DNA of 64,000 bases, taken from NCBI GenBank assembly GCA_961205875.1, contig OY540821.1, forward strand, positions 10,106,001 through 10,170,000. Reading direction: 5' to 3'. Shown here one piece after another: positions 23,933 through 33,914 of this stretch. This DNA comes from Sialis fuliginosa. Taxonomy: Eukaryota; Arthropoda; Insecta; Megaloptera; Sialidae. Position 1 is the first letter of the stretch, and every line of letters begins with the position of its first letter. The position numbers and the translations under genes were made by a program. The notes under the pieces are model-generated. The model saw only the letters and a list, made by a program, of their open reading frames with translations. It was not told where the DNA came from and ran no database searches.

Positions 23933-24313
23933 TCAAAGCAAAATATCTTGTAGAGTATATAAGTTTTTTTTTACGCCTTTTTCAATAAAAATTAAAAGTA
24001 TTTTGCCTCTTGGGCTGACAGCGTCCCAAACCATGACCAACGCAGCATTCTAGAATCTTGGAACTTGTCTTTCGTTTTCCAGAATGTCCCCAATCCTAGC
24101 AAACCAAACTCTGTCATACTGAGAATTGTGGGATTTCTCCAGAACAAATAACTTCTCATTCAAAAATATGTAAAATTCATCACCAACATGCCAACAATAA
24201 GCTATATTTTTAATATTATTTCTCGATATACTTTCATGCTCGAAATTTTTATCAATTTTCAATTGTTTTTTGGTAAAGAATGGGTTGCTAAAATAACGCC
24301 AATAACGGTACAT
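23933..24313 (-). pseudogene. Decayed mariner/IS630-type transposase fragment
   Basis: The minus strand encodes an 87-codon open frame (24050-24313). After an in-frame TAG, the same frame continues for about 38 codons to 23933. The pre-stop part contains IFLNEKLFVLEKSHNSQYDR followed by VW. The post-stop part contains ALVMVWDAVSPRGK. In IS630-Tc1-mariner transposases these correspond to the FxDEK box holding the first catalytic aspartate, an NRQNDRVW-like stretch, and the following VMVWGxxSxxGK box. The aspartate of the FxDEK box is Asn here, so the product could not be active even without the stop. The second and third catalytic motifs are missing: a different repeat begins just beyond. Only about 125 codons of an expected 330-350 remain. 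Family identity comes from remembered motif patterns and is fairly secure; the subfamily is not assigned. Confidence 0.7.
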
Positions 24314-24319
24314 CGTCGG

Positions 24320-24720
24320 TAAGGAGTTGTATTAGAAAATAATTGTCACGGTGTACAAATATATACATATAAATAGATTTATTGATATTAAACTAATACA
24401 TGAAATATAAAACGATTAGAAAATTCACTAACTCCAGCACTGAATATATCGTAGAACTTTGAAAATTGTACATATGTATGGAATCCATGTGATGATATAT
24501 GTAGTAAATTTGTAAATGTTTATATTATATACATACATTCTCTTCTGTGCATATGAATTTATGTATTTAATGTATTACGCATATACAAACGTAATCTATG
24601 TAGGGGAAATTCGACTAATTCTGTGATAATTTTATTAACATTGATTCATAAATAATACAAATGTGTTAACTAATGCTAAGCATATGATACTATATGTACA
24701 ATTCATAATATGATTTGTTA
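24320..24720. other. AT-rich unassigned sequence
   Basis: No gene or repeat is supported. The sequence is dominated by ATACATATA-type words. Confidence 0.45.
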
Positions 24721-24727
24721 GCTAACA

Positions 24728-24832
24728 AGCACTTTCAAATGTGGTATCAAACCTATATAACAGTTCCCTTATAATATCATCAAGTGTTTGACAAGTTTCT
24801 CGCACGCGCAGTAAGTAAACACTAATGATATT
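24728..24832 (+). repeat. Repeat Y copy 1
   Basis: AAGCACTTTCAAATGTGGTA, TCAAACCTATATAACAGTTC, GTGTTTGACAAGTTTCTCGC and AGTAAGTAAACAC occur in order. The same series, diverged, occurs at about 62900-62990 (plus) and 53225-53320 (minus). It is noncoding and of unknown class. Confidence 0.5.
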
Positions 24833-24876
24833 AAAACAGTGGTGATATTATGAAAATAATTTCATACGGTCAGAAC

Positions 24877-25604
24877 CAAGGTATTTAAAAATAAGGTAGT
24901 CTCAACAATTCCTTGACCAATCAACGTTGGCGCGGGTATTGACGTTACCTGGGGGATCTATTCAAATGTCATAAATTTTTAATAGAATATTAATTACACA
25001 AAAATCCTTTATTTATTCTTGTTTTCGTATTTTTTGATATTTTAACAACACATACAATCAAATAAGTACAAATTCGACATTGCATAATCATAAAAAAGCT
25101 GTCAAAGACAATTTGGTCAATTCGGGAAGCATCATTTTTATTATTCTTATGTTGGCAATACGTTATATGATTCTGACCATAGACATAGAGAATGGACCAG
25201 GCATCTGACTCAAACACAGAACCGTGTCAAAAGAAAGAGATAGAAACAGGTTTGGAATAACTGTGTAACTCTATGTCTATGTTCCAAACTACACTGCATC
25301 TCTCTCTCCTTTTTTGAACAGATGTTAAACCATTGAGTTAATACAGAATGCACTGTCCATTCTCTATGTCTATGATTCTGACAGCACTTTATGATTTTGC
25401 TATGTCGAATTTGTACTTATTTGATTGTATGTGTTGTTAAAATATCAAAAAATACGAAAATAAGAATAAATAAAGGAATTTTTTGTAATTAATATTCTAT
25501 TAAAAATTTATGACATTTGAATTGATCCTCAGATGACGTCAATTCCCGCGCCAACGCTGATTGGTCAAGGAATTGTTGAGACTACCTTGTCTTTATATAC
25601 CTTG
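24877..25604. mobile_element. Long-TIR element with 9-bp target duplication
   Basis: The ends are CAAGGTATTTAAAAATAAGG and, inverted, CAAGGTATATAAAGACAAGG. They are followed on both arms by TAGTCTCAACAATTCCTTGA and CCAATCA.CGTTGGCGCGGG. The arms pair almost to the centre, about 260-300 bp each. Both sides are bordered by an identical GGTCAGAAC (24868-24876 and 25605-25613). Long inverted repeats with a 9-bp duplication are characteristic of Mutator-like elements, so a nonautonomous MULE is the best inference. The element is 728 bp, of which 205 bp is a later insertion with its own duplication. No transposase is present. The minus-strand frame at 24990-25217 lies inside one arm and is not a gene. 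Confidence 0.85.
25178..25374. mobile_element. 197-bp MITE nested in the long-TIR element, 8-bp duplication
   Basis: The ends CATAGACATAGAGAATGGAC and GTCCATTCTCTATGTCTATG are perfect 20-bp inverted repeats. An identical ATTCTGAC flanks it at 25170-25177 and 25375-25382, and removing one copy with the element restores the pairing of the host palindrome. An 8-bp duplication with CA...TG ends fits hAT or P-type mobilisers; this cannot be decided from the sequence. A subterminal CTCTATGTCTATG copy lies internally at about 25271. Confidence 0.85.
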
Positions 25605-25619
25605 GGTCAGAACTAAATT

Positions 25620-26930
25620 CTAAAACAAAGTCATAGATAATGTCACAGAATATATAGCCAGTAGAAAGTGTTTATTACCTAACACATTTTGAGAGGATTT
25701 TTTATTTGATAACCATAGTATTTGTCTATTGTATATTATATTGTATTATACAATTTTTCCGTGTATTCAAGATTCTTGTACTACCGTACTAAGGCTTTAT
25801 ATTTTGCCCAAACGACCCCATCTTTCAAAATTGAGAAACACTGCACAACCATTAATCATAAATAATCTATTAATTCAATATGGCACAGAACTGTTGCGTC
25901 ATTGCAATATTTCTCCCCTCGTTCGATGATAAATATGTGTAATGTCTATCAAATTCACGATTAACTATTAAATATTGGCACTTTATCACATTACTGGTGA
26001 TGAAAATTTATTATAATTACTACACGATTTTGGTAATAGTCCATAGTTCCTATTCACACTACAACTGACACTAGTTAATTTTTACATCAAAAATATATGT
26101 ATTCGTCCAATTTCAACACGTGCCATGTGTTGCGTAAAAATTTTATTTTACTCCTTCAAAATGTAAAACTAAAAATCATATGGATTATTTTCTAACAAAA
26201 AAACTACCTAACATATGAGCCGTTTATTAAAAGGGGGTAAGTTCGTTTTTTTTTAAATCTAAAAGAGGGTTGTCCATGAGATCCATCGGTCCCTTCAGAC
26301 AGCTTTATTTCTTCTTATTTTAATATGTTTTCATTTTTATTTTTTTCTCCCTGAGTCTAAATTTTAATTCTTACCATGTTTTTGTTATTGGGAAATATTT
26401 TTAATTTTTACGTTTCATGATAAGTTCTATTAATTGCTATCATTAACTTGATTTTTTTTAAATAAACTTGCCCCCCTTTCAAAACAAACAGTTCATATCG
26501 TTGTTAATGACAGTCGCAAAATTATTTAATTCAAATAGCATTTTAAAGATTCGTACATTTTTTAATTTTCTGATTCAAATATAAGTAATCGATTTTTTCG
26601 GAAAAAATTAAAAATAAAAAAGATATTTTCTTCAATTTTTGGTATGGTCCTTCATTTTAAAACATGATTTTTGTTAATTTCAGTTCAAAAGAAAATATAA
26701 TACATACTGTGAAATATGATACTTTTGAATAAATTTAAAAAATCCATGCGTAGAAAAATTAACAATTTAAATGTAATAAAAATACAAGTGTAATTATAAA
26801 GAAAAAAATAACAAAGGTAATTATGATATTGACGTAATAAAACCAACAATTAATATTGAATAATTAGGTCAGGAAAGATTTATTTTTATTTTAATACAAA
26901 ATTATCAACATTTTCTAATAAAAATGTAAA
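25620..26930. other. AT-rich unassigned sequence
   Basis: No gene is supported. The frame at 25729-25929 has no recognisable domain and lies in AT-rich background. Confidence 0.45.
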
Positions 26931-26934
26931 AATT

Positions 26935-27112
26935 GTAGGATCGTTTTCAAAAGTATGAAATTTTATTTCCAAACGAAAAAAATAAACCTTAATATAAAAT
27001 TTCACATATTCAATCAATTTGAGTTACAGCACAGACAGACATGATGCTGAAAATAGTCAGAATGGATTAAGAGAAGGTAAAAATAAATATTTCCATCAAA
27101 ATCCGAAATTCT
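26935..27112 (+). repeat. Repeat U copy 2
   Basis: CACAGACAGACATGATGCTG, AAAATAGTCAGAATGGATTA and TTTCCATCAAAATCCG match the copy at 9770-9925 in order, with divergence. The 5' boundary is uncertain. Confidence 0.5.
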
Positions 27113-27119
27113 ATTAATA

Positions 27120-27600
27120 CATTTTTTTATGTTTAAGGGGTGTACATTTTATGGCCATTTACGTATATGTGTGTAATCAATTGTTATAAAAATCATGCTG
27201 TGTATAAAATGCATGAATAAACACGTAGACCCATCATATTACAATAGTTATTTGTCATACCTTCACTGAACTGATACTGCACACGAAAATAGAACTAGGG
27301 ACTTGAAAAGCGGTTTTATCAAGTTGAGAAAATCAAAAGTGGGGGGAGGGGGTGACAGCGTAAAGATCACATTCACTGGAGCAAGATAACGGAATCAAAG
27401 TATCAAAACCATTTCACAACTTTGCAGGGGTGTAGTTACATGTTTTGGAGCCTATGGAACCTTTTACTTAACCTAAATATTTCAAAAAATTTAGGAAATG
27501 TGGTTTAAAATCTACTAGTTTTTACTGTAACTAAATTTTTTGTATCAATTTTTTTTTGTGCGAGAAATAAAACATTAAATTTGTATTTATCCGTCAAATC
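27120..27600. other. AT-rich unassigned sequence with a hAT-like end
   Basis: CAGGGGTGTAGTTACATG at 27425 resembles a hAT-type terminus, with no partner found. A short G-rich stretch (GTGGGGGGAGGGGGTG) lies at about 27341. No gene is supported. Confidence 0.4.
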
Positions 27601-27601
27601 C

Positions 27602-27838
27602 ATCTAATATTATAAATGCGAAAGTGTGTATGTCTCTCTGTCTGTCTAGCTTGAATCCAGAGGAAGGCTATAGGCTAATTTGTATTCCGAAAAATGTATT
27701 AAATAAAAAAAATGGGTGTATGATATTTGTACACGCGTAGGTTATTCTTTTTTGGCGTAGACATCTAGCGTGCAAATGCGAAATCTGTATGACGTAATTT
27801 CTACGCGAACGAAGTCGCGGGAACAGCTATGTTATTTA
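27602..27838 (-). repeat. Repeat C copy, near full length (237 bp)
   Basis: On the minus strand it starts with TAGCTGTTCCCGCGACTTCG followed by TTCGCGTAGAAATTACGTC. It passes through TTTCGCATTTGCACGCTAGA and TGTCTACGCC, then TTCGGAATACAAATTAGCCT. It ends with a GACAGACAGAGAGACATACA run and TTTCGCATTTATAATATTAG. The GC-rich header, conserved body and tail in a GACA microsatellite plus ATAATATTAG are shared by many insect short retroelements with RTE-like 3' ends. The copy lacks the ATCGGTT box present in the copies at 28207 and 52337. Class is inferred. Confidence 0.7.
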
Positions 27839-28206
27839 GAGATATAAAATGTATAAATAATAAAAAAAAAAAATAGAAAACCTTTTAAAATAGATTTCAA
27901 ACAAATTACGTCTCTGAAATATCGGTTTTGTCTTAAATCATAAAACTCTATCCAGTTATAGTTTGGAAAGGTAATAACACCGGAGCTTGGAACAAAAGAG
28001 GATAAAGAGAAGAGGAAGAAGAGAGGATATAGCTCAAGTGTTTAGGGAGATAAACATAATCTTCTTTTTAATTTAATTGTAATACTCTTCTGTTGTATTC
28101 TTTGAAGCTTTGATTGACATTTTGTAGGTCCCATTTTAAAAAACGAATACAAAATAATCAATTATTCTCATAATTGCAATTACATTTCTACAATTTATTG
28201 AAACTA

Positions 28207-28412
28207 TATACTAATATTATAAATACGAAAGTGTCTCTGTCTGTCTGTCTGTTTGTTACCTTTTCACGGCTACATCGCTAAACCGATTTTCATAAAATTT
28301 GGCAGGGAGAGAAGAGCTTGCAAGAGCTCTGAGAAAGGATATAGGATATTTTGTATCCCGAAAAATGTATTAGAAAAAAAATGTTTTATCGACTATCATA
28401 ACAAAAGTCTAT
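28207..28412 (-). repeat. Repeat C copy, 3' tail
   Basis: Read on the plus strand it begins TATACTAATATTATAAATAC plus GAAAGTG. It runs through a (TCTG)n block, TTTCACGGCTACATCGCTAA, ACCGATTTTCATAAAATTTG, GGATATTTTGTATCCCGAAA and AATGTATTAGAA. These are the reverse complements of the tail boxes at 52337-52605. The GC-rich header is missing, so the copy is truncated at its 5' end. Confidence 0.7.
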
Positions 28413-28539
28413 AATACCTAACCTCCTTTTTTGGATCATATCAGTGTACAGGCTGTAATTTTTGAGTCAATTTTTTTTTCTTTAAATTTTTTGTCGATCA
28501 GTTAAACCCGATTAAGCAAAAAATATAGCTAAATATAAA

Positions 28540-28776
28540 CAATGTTAATTTGTTAAAAAAAATCGATTATTTGATAGCTGCTAACTAACAAATACTTATT
28601 CAGCAACCCAGAAAACCTTTAATAAGGTATTAGCTGAGATACTAACTAACCAACTTAATTATTTAAGCTGAGATATTATTTGCCATTTTCGATGATTTTT
28701 TAACATTTTTTTAGGGAGAGAGAGGGCGGAAAAATAAATCTCGCCCAGGGCGCCAGATTTGCTAAGGCCGGCACTG
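28540..28776 (-). mobile_element. Partial hAT-like element ending CAGTGCCGGCC
   Basis: On the minus strand the element begins CAGTGCCGGCCTTAGCAAAT, followed by CTGGCGCCCTGGGCGAGATT. It continues into an AGCTGAGATA / AACAAATA region. The plus-strand relative at 10515-10800 shares this order. CAG termini are typical of hAT nonautonomous elements. The other end is not recognised, so the left limit is approximate. Confidence 0.55.
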
Positions 28777-28831
28777 CTCAAAAAAACAATACAAATGTTA
28801 CATAAATTGCATAAAAAGTATAACTACAGTG

Positions 28832-28945
28832 ATTATACTTAAGTACACTTTTCGGCAATGTTTGCATTGTACTTAAGTACATTATATTTTACTTGTACTT
28901 TCGTACATTTTATGTATTTGTACTTGATTACATTTAATTGTACAG
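28832..28945. repeat. GTACTTAAGTACA word repeat
   Basis: The block contains CTTAAGTACACTTTTCGGCA, TTGTACTTAAGTACATTATA, TTTACTTGTACTTTCGTACA and TTGTACTTGATTACATT. It resembles the block at 13210-13312 in inverted orientation. No boundaries are clear. Confidence 0.45.
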
Positions 28946-29189
28946 TTGTGCCTATTAAAGTTAAGAAAATCGATAGCATAGTGTGCTATGGCTATAGGTA
29001 TGTACATTATACATAATATTTGAAATAACGAGAAAATTTAACGTTTTTGGACGAGATCATTGACACGTATAATGAATTTATTCCGGGCGTTTTGCCGAAA
29101 GCGAGAATGAATAATTAAGAATATTTTAAGAACGGTAACATTTGATAAAGTTTAAATTCATCGAATGAAATATATTTTTAATACGATGA

Positions 29190-29432
29190 AATAAACTGAA
29201 TTTTTATTAGAAAAAAAATTACGTGGTTAACTAGCACGCTATATTTGTTCCTTGATATCTCACGAATTGCTGAACCGATTTTGTTGAAACAAACGTTAAA
29301 AGATTTCTTTATTCGGTGTGAATAAACTGAATTTTTATTAGGAAAAAAATTATGTGGTTAACTAGCACGCTATATTTGTTCCTTGATATCTCACGAATTG
29401 CTGAACCGATTTTGATGAAACAAACGTTAAAA
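29190..29432 (+). repeat. 131-bp tandem duplication
   Basis: AATAAACTGAATTTTTATTA begins at 29190 and again at 29321. Both are followed by ACGTGGTTAACTAGCACGCT (ATGTGG in copy 2), ATATTTGTTCCTTGATATCT, CACGAATTGCTGAACCGATT and AAACAAACGTTAAAAGATTT. Only a few substitutions separate the copies, so the duplication is recent. The GCTGAACCGATTTTGATGAAA box is the conserved phrase of insect RTE/SINE-like tails. Confidence 0.85.
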
Positions 29433-29786
29433 GATTTATTTAATATATTATCTGTATAACAAAGTAAATAAAGATGTCATGGTTACTACGAGACTTTCTT
29501 ATACGTAATACTAAGAATGAATAGTGCACGTGTTTCTAATTATATTAAATAGAAAATAATGTCTTCTACATGTTTATGATAAACATTTATTTCTATTATG
29601 AATCTTACAAATATATTCTCTTAAATAAAAATATAGTTAATTAGCAAAATATGATTGAAAAAATTAATGAGATAAAAACTATAAATAACGTTCTTTAGAA
29701 ATGTTATCATAACAAAAATTTATGTAAGTAATAAGACCAACAGTGAACTATATTTAAAGTTAAGTAATATGAAACATTTATTATTA

Positions 29787-30060
29787 ACTAGCTGTGCCCG
29801 CGGCTTCGCTCGCGTGGACTACGGAATTATTGTTTAGGATTTTTGAAAAATATAGTTTAATTATTTTAGACCTTTTTTCCGACTTGATTTACTATTATCG
29901 TCACTGCGTATTCCTTACGTAACAAAATATATACTAAAACCTACCACATCTATGAATTAAAAAAAAGAACGTAAATCGGTTAAGTGGTTCTCGAGTGATA
30001 AGCGCACTAACGGACAGACAGACAGACGTTGCGTTTTATAATATGTAAGGATATATAGAT
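29787..30060 (+). repeat. Repeat D, full-length copy (~274 bp)
   Basis: It starts ACTAGCTGTGCCCGCGGCTT plus CGCTCGCGTGGACTACGG. It has a body with TTTTCCGACTTGATTTACTA and CGTCACTGCGTATTCCTTAC, and a CGTAAATCGGTTAAGTGGTT box. It ends with GCGCACTAACGGACAGACAG, TTATAATATGTAAGGATATA and TAGATT. It parallels repeat C in layout (GC header, ATCGGTT box, GACA microsatellite, TATAATAT tail) but differs in sequence. A short RTE-tailed retroelement is the best inference. Other copies: 40020-40255 (minus), and header-only fragments at 43111 and 44438. Confidence 0.75.
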
Positions 30061-30480
30061 TAATTTTAAAATTACAATCAATTTATTTTAAAACCCCCGC
30101 TGACTTTTCGGTGCGCACGATTTCAATTTTAGGTAACATATTGTTATGAGTCTTCTATGTAAGCGCACTAACGGACAGACAGACAGACGTTACGTTTCAT
30201 AATATGTAAGGATATATAGATAAATTTTAAAATTACAATCAATTTATTTTAAAACCCCCGCTGACTTTTCGGAGCGCACGATTTCAATTTTAGGTAACAT
30301 ATTGTTATGAGTTTTCTATGTAAGCGCACTAACGGACAGACAGACATACGTTACGTTTCATAATATGTAAGGATATAATATATAGATTAATTTTAAAATT
30401 ACAATCAATTTATTTTAAAACCCCCGCTGACTTTTCGGAGCACACGGTTTCAATTTTAGGTAACATTATGAGTTTTCTGT
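30001..30480 (+). repeat. Tandem array of ~161-bp units derived from repeat D tail
   Basis: The phrase AGCGCACTAACGGACAGACA begins at 30001, 30162 and 30323, a spacing of exactly 161 bp each time. Each unit continues through TTTCATAATATGTAAGGATA (the end of repeat D), then AATTTTAAAATTACAATCAA, AAACCCCCGCTGACTTTTCG and AATTTTAGGTAACAT. The third unit has 5 extra bases in its GGATATAATATATAG part, and its last segment ends near 30480. The first unit is continuous with the full-length D copy, so the array consists of the D tail plus about 100 bp of 3' flank. Differences between units are few. Confidence 0.85.
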
Positions 30481-30489
30481 TTCCTTGTC

Positions 30490-31390
30490 CAGTCACAGAA
30501 CAATTTCTAACAAACTACCACGTGTTTATTCCTAATTCACAAATTGGAAAAAACCTACGAACACAAAAACAGCAAATAATTGAGTTAAATGATCGTACCT
30601 ACACCGTTCTATCAATAAACAACTATTGTAAATAAAAAATGCACCTTAATACAATATGTTACATGGAAATATGGAACCGCAACAGAATACAATACTGAAT
30701 TATTCATAGGGGTGATCGTAAAGTCACGAAACGTAAAGAAAACTCGAAACGGATAGTATAAAATCAGTGGCGTAGAAAGTCTCTATTCCCTAGAGAAAAC
30801 ATTTTCTGTTTCAACTGCATTATAACATTTTAATTTTTAAACTAGGAACTGGCGAGTGAAGTGGATAGGTTAGAATTAAAACTACTTTTTTTAAATAATC
30901 TTTTTTGACTTACATCTCCCATAGCGATACTAGAGGGTAACTAGAGATATAAAGATACTCATAGCAAAAAATTTCCGTTTTTCTCATTTTATCAATTAAT
31001 ATCGTTAAATGTTCAGTTTTAATTTTATTTTTAAGCTCGCTAAAAATAGTACACATATGAATTTTTGAATAAAAACGTCACCGTCGGTTTAGCTAAAAAT
31101 GACGATGCTGTCGTAACAATTACTGGAGTATCTCAAGGGGTACAGTCAAGGTCTTTATAAGAGCACCCTCCTAAACTTTCAATGCAAAAATAAAAAAATA
31201 AAAATTCATAATGTAGCTTTTAATTAGTATTTTCAATGAAAATTAATTATTACGAACACTGTAGCAAAAATAGTTTAATTTAGGAATAACAATTTTTTTA
31301 TAAATTGTCGCACGAACACGTACACTTTTAAAGAGATTACATCTTTCGTCAACATGAAATAGCTTTTGATACGTATTATCAAGTAGAAAA
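30490..31390. other. AT-rich unassigned sequence
   Basis: CAGTGGCGTAGAAAGTCTC at 30765 resembles a hAT-type end. CGGTTTAGCTAAAAATGACG with GTAACAATTACTGGAGTATC (about 31085-31134) is inverted relative to a block at about 40862-40915, so it is part of a dispersed repeat. No gene is supported. Confidence 0.4.
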
Positions 31391-31424
31391 TGTTCGTGAG
31401 CGCTTGGCAGGTTTATTTTTTCTT

Positions 31425-31535
31425 AATTCTAACAAATTTTTTTTCGGGATACAAAATAATCTATGTAATTCTTCAGGATGCAAGCTGTCTCTCTGCCAAA
31501 TTTCATCAAAATCGGTTCAGCAATTTAGTATGGAT
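31425..31535 (+). repeat. Repeat C tail fragment
   Basis: TTTTTTTTCGGGATACAAAA, TTCTTCAGGATGCAAGCTGT, CTCTCTGCCAAATTTCATCA and AAATCGGTTCAGCAATTTAG occur in order, as in the copy at 52337-52605. Header and microsatellite tail are missing. Confidence 0.6.
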
Positions 31536-31539
31536 ATAG

Positions 31540-32150
31540 CAATTACTCACAGAAATGGTCATCTCGATTTTCAATAAAATAATATTGCTTACAATGAAAT
31601 CAAAAATAGAGATATAAATTTCCCAATGCCCCCTCCCCCCTAAAACAATCTGGGAGCATATACAATATATACAACAGCTCCTATAACTTAACGACCTATT
31701 TACGTGTATATAATTTGCAAAGATGTAATCAATTATAAAGTTAGTGTAAAAACACCCAACAAGAACGTTTGGTAAAATAGACACCTGCAAAAACAACATA
31801 CTTGTGAGATAGGAAGCAAGATGGCTGCCGCCGTATGCTCCTGCTATATTACACGATATTTAACACCTTCCTGTCGCAGGAAAAGGAAATGGGAGGAAGG
31901 CAATTACCCCTTCTAAAGAATAAAAATTCTTATTAAGATAAAGGATTTTTTTTAAGCATTTACTATCTGATCAAGAAGTTATGCATAGCTAGAACTTTTT
32001 TTATTTGATTAATTTGGCGTTGTCATAAAAAATATGAGATATTTTGAAGAAAAAAAAATTTTTAATGTATAAATTTTATTTGAATAAAACTTGATTAATA
32101 TTAATTTTAACACTATGGTGGAAAACTAAAATAAGCGAAATTTTGGCCAA
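31540..32150. other. AT-rich unassigned sequence
   Basis: No gene is supported. The minus-strand frame at 31506-31799 has no recognisable domain. Confidence 0.4.
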
Positions 32151-32154
32151 TATT

Positions 32155-32275
32155 GAGTTATTAGCTGTTACCCACGACTTCGTCTGCGTGGTAAAAAATA
32201 TTTCTGTAATGATAATAGTCAATAAAACAGTTTCGCATTTGCACGCTAGATGTCTACGCCGTAGTATTAAATTAG
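32155..32275 (+). repeat. Repeat C header fragment
   Basis: TTAGCTGTTACCCACGACTT plus CGTCTGCGTGG is the GC-rich header. TTTCGCATTTGCACGCTAGA plus TGTCTACGCC follows after about 60 bp. The 3' half is absent. Open frame 32143-32340 overlaps this repeat and is not called as a gene. Confidence 0.6.
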
Positions 32276-32555
32276 CACTAAATATGTTTATGCGAATTTC
32301 ATTTTCGAGCGATCAATTCCACGTACGTTTGTTAATTTAAGTCTTAAGTCAGCGCCCACTCATGCTTATTTTCGAATATATTGATAAATAATTGCTTCTG
32401 AATTGTCTTATGCGGGTTATAAATTAACACTAAATGTTTAACACCTGATTAGTTAAGATTTGTCCTTATTTTACTTGATTGTGCTGGCTTAAATCTTAAG
32501 CTGGTACACTCGCTCGTAATTTTTTTAATAAAAGAGTTATAAATTATTTTTTTGC

Positions 32556-32592
32556 GTACTAAATTAGCATTAAATAGGCTCTAATTTAGTAC
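32556..32592. repeat. Perfect 12-bp-arm hairpin
   Basis: GTACTAAATTAG and CTAATTTAGTAC are exact complements separated by 13 bases. Related words (TAAATTAGCACTAAAT, GCTAATTTAATGTAC) occur within 300 bp on either side, so it may be part of a larger degraded palindrome. Confidence 0.5.
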
Positions 32593-32599
32593 TCTTCTT

Positions 32600-33475
32600 T
32601 TATCGATGTGTACTACATTTGTTGTGCTAATTTAATGTACAGTCACCTGCATTAATGGTCTTGCAGTTTGTATTCATTTTCGTTTATCACAAACTTAGTA
32701 GGCTCCTCCCATTTGATTATTATAATATTTAAATCATTTCTCCATGTATCAAACAAAGACAGATATTTTGAAATTCATTTGCTAGATAAAGAACTACTCT
32801 TCGTATATAGTACTCATATATATTTGTGCAATTAAATTATTATGTAATCTATTGAAAATTGTATACGTAAATTTTGTGGCAATAAATATTTGATATTCCG
32901 AATTTTAGTATTTAAATATATTAAACTTGATAGAAAAAGATAACCGATGATCTTTGTCTTTAAATTTGGAATCTGTTGTAAGCGATTCTAGTCTTTAGGG
33001 TGCCAGACGAGTTCTGCAGGCAACTGTACCACTCGTCTCGAGAGTATAATATTATAATATTCTCATTAGATCCGTGTAAAATATATAGAAAAGTGGATAA
33101 GCAATCAAATATATTTTTTTATTGTATATGCATAATTAATTAATCATTATTTATACAAATGGAATGTTAAAATAATTGTAAAACGCACGGCAATAATCGT
33201 GACTTTAATAAGAAAACATTAAAATAATTATACGTAATAAATAAATGAAACAATCAAACATAACTATTTTAAGAAAGAAAGATTTGAACCCGGATATGAA
33301 TTTAATGTGTGTCACGGAAGTAAATGTATAGGTATATATAGGAAAGTGTTATTCATTTTAAATAAAAGAAAAGCCGTGATTTTCACGAAATATGCATGTA
33401 TTTGTACTGCCCATTATTAATACATTTCTGTCACGATCATTCATTAAAATAACACGCATTTTAATTTTGATTATT
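32600..33475. other. AT-rich unassigned sequence
   Basis: No gene is supported. GATTTGAACCCGGAT at about 33281 recalls a tRNA T-arm, but no cloverleaf can be built around it. Confidence 0.45.
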
Positions 33476-33479
33476 TTTA

Positions 33480-33912
33480 CTTTCTTAATCTGATGACAAT
33501 TGGCCAATGGGTGTCAAGATGGTGGACATTTAAACTTATTATTAGTGTTATTTATTTATTAATTATTATATTATCATAACATCCGCTTTAGGTACATTTT
33601 TCAAATTTTTATGATTCTTTATTTTATAACTTTAGTATCGTAGTACTTAATATTTTGTAATCATTGGCAAGTGTCCATCACTGGGTGCCCATTATTGGTT
33701 TAACTGGAGAAAAACATTAAAAAAGAAAAGACCATAATTAAAAAGAAAACTATATTTGCAGACTTTAGAAATTAAATTGATTTAATAAAGAGGTAGTTTT
33801 TTATTAGTAATATAAATTCATAGGAATTACAAAAAAGAAGCCTAATAATCCCAAAAACAGTATACTTTGCCCTTAAAGAGGCAAAGACTGGTGCCAGTAC
33901 CTTATATTCAAA
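33480..33912 (+). repeat. Repeat H copy 2, near full length
   Basis: The order is TGATGACAATTGGCCAATGG, GTGTCAAGATGGTGGACATT, ATGATTCTTTATTTTATAAC, GTAGTACTTAATATTTTGTA, GTGTCCATCACTGGGTGCCC, AACTATATTTGCAGACTTTA, AATAAAGAGGTAGTTTTTTA, and a closing CCCTTAAAGAGGCAAAGACT with GGTGCC. All these boxes reappear in the other H copies. It has no coding content. Confidence 0.7.
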
Positions 33913-33914
33913 TA

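Noticed and set aside
28207..30480. Regular GACAGACAGA motifs as a CRISPR-like array
   Set aside because: Spacing and units are those of retroelement-tail microsatellites and a 161-bp tandem repeat, in eukaryotic DNA.
33275..33330. tRNA-like T-arm (GATTTGAACCCGGAT)
   Set aside because: No acceptor stem, anticodon arm or D-arm can be built around it.
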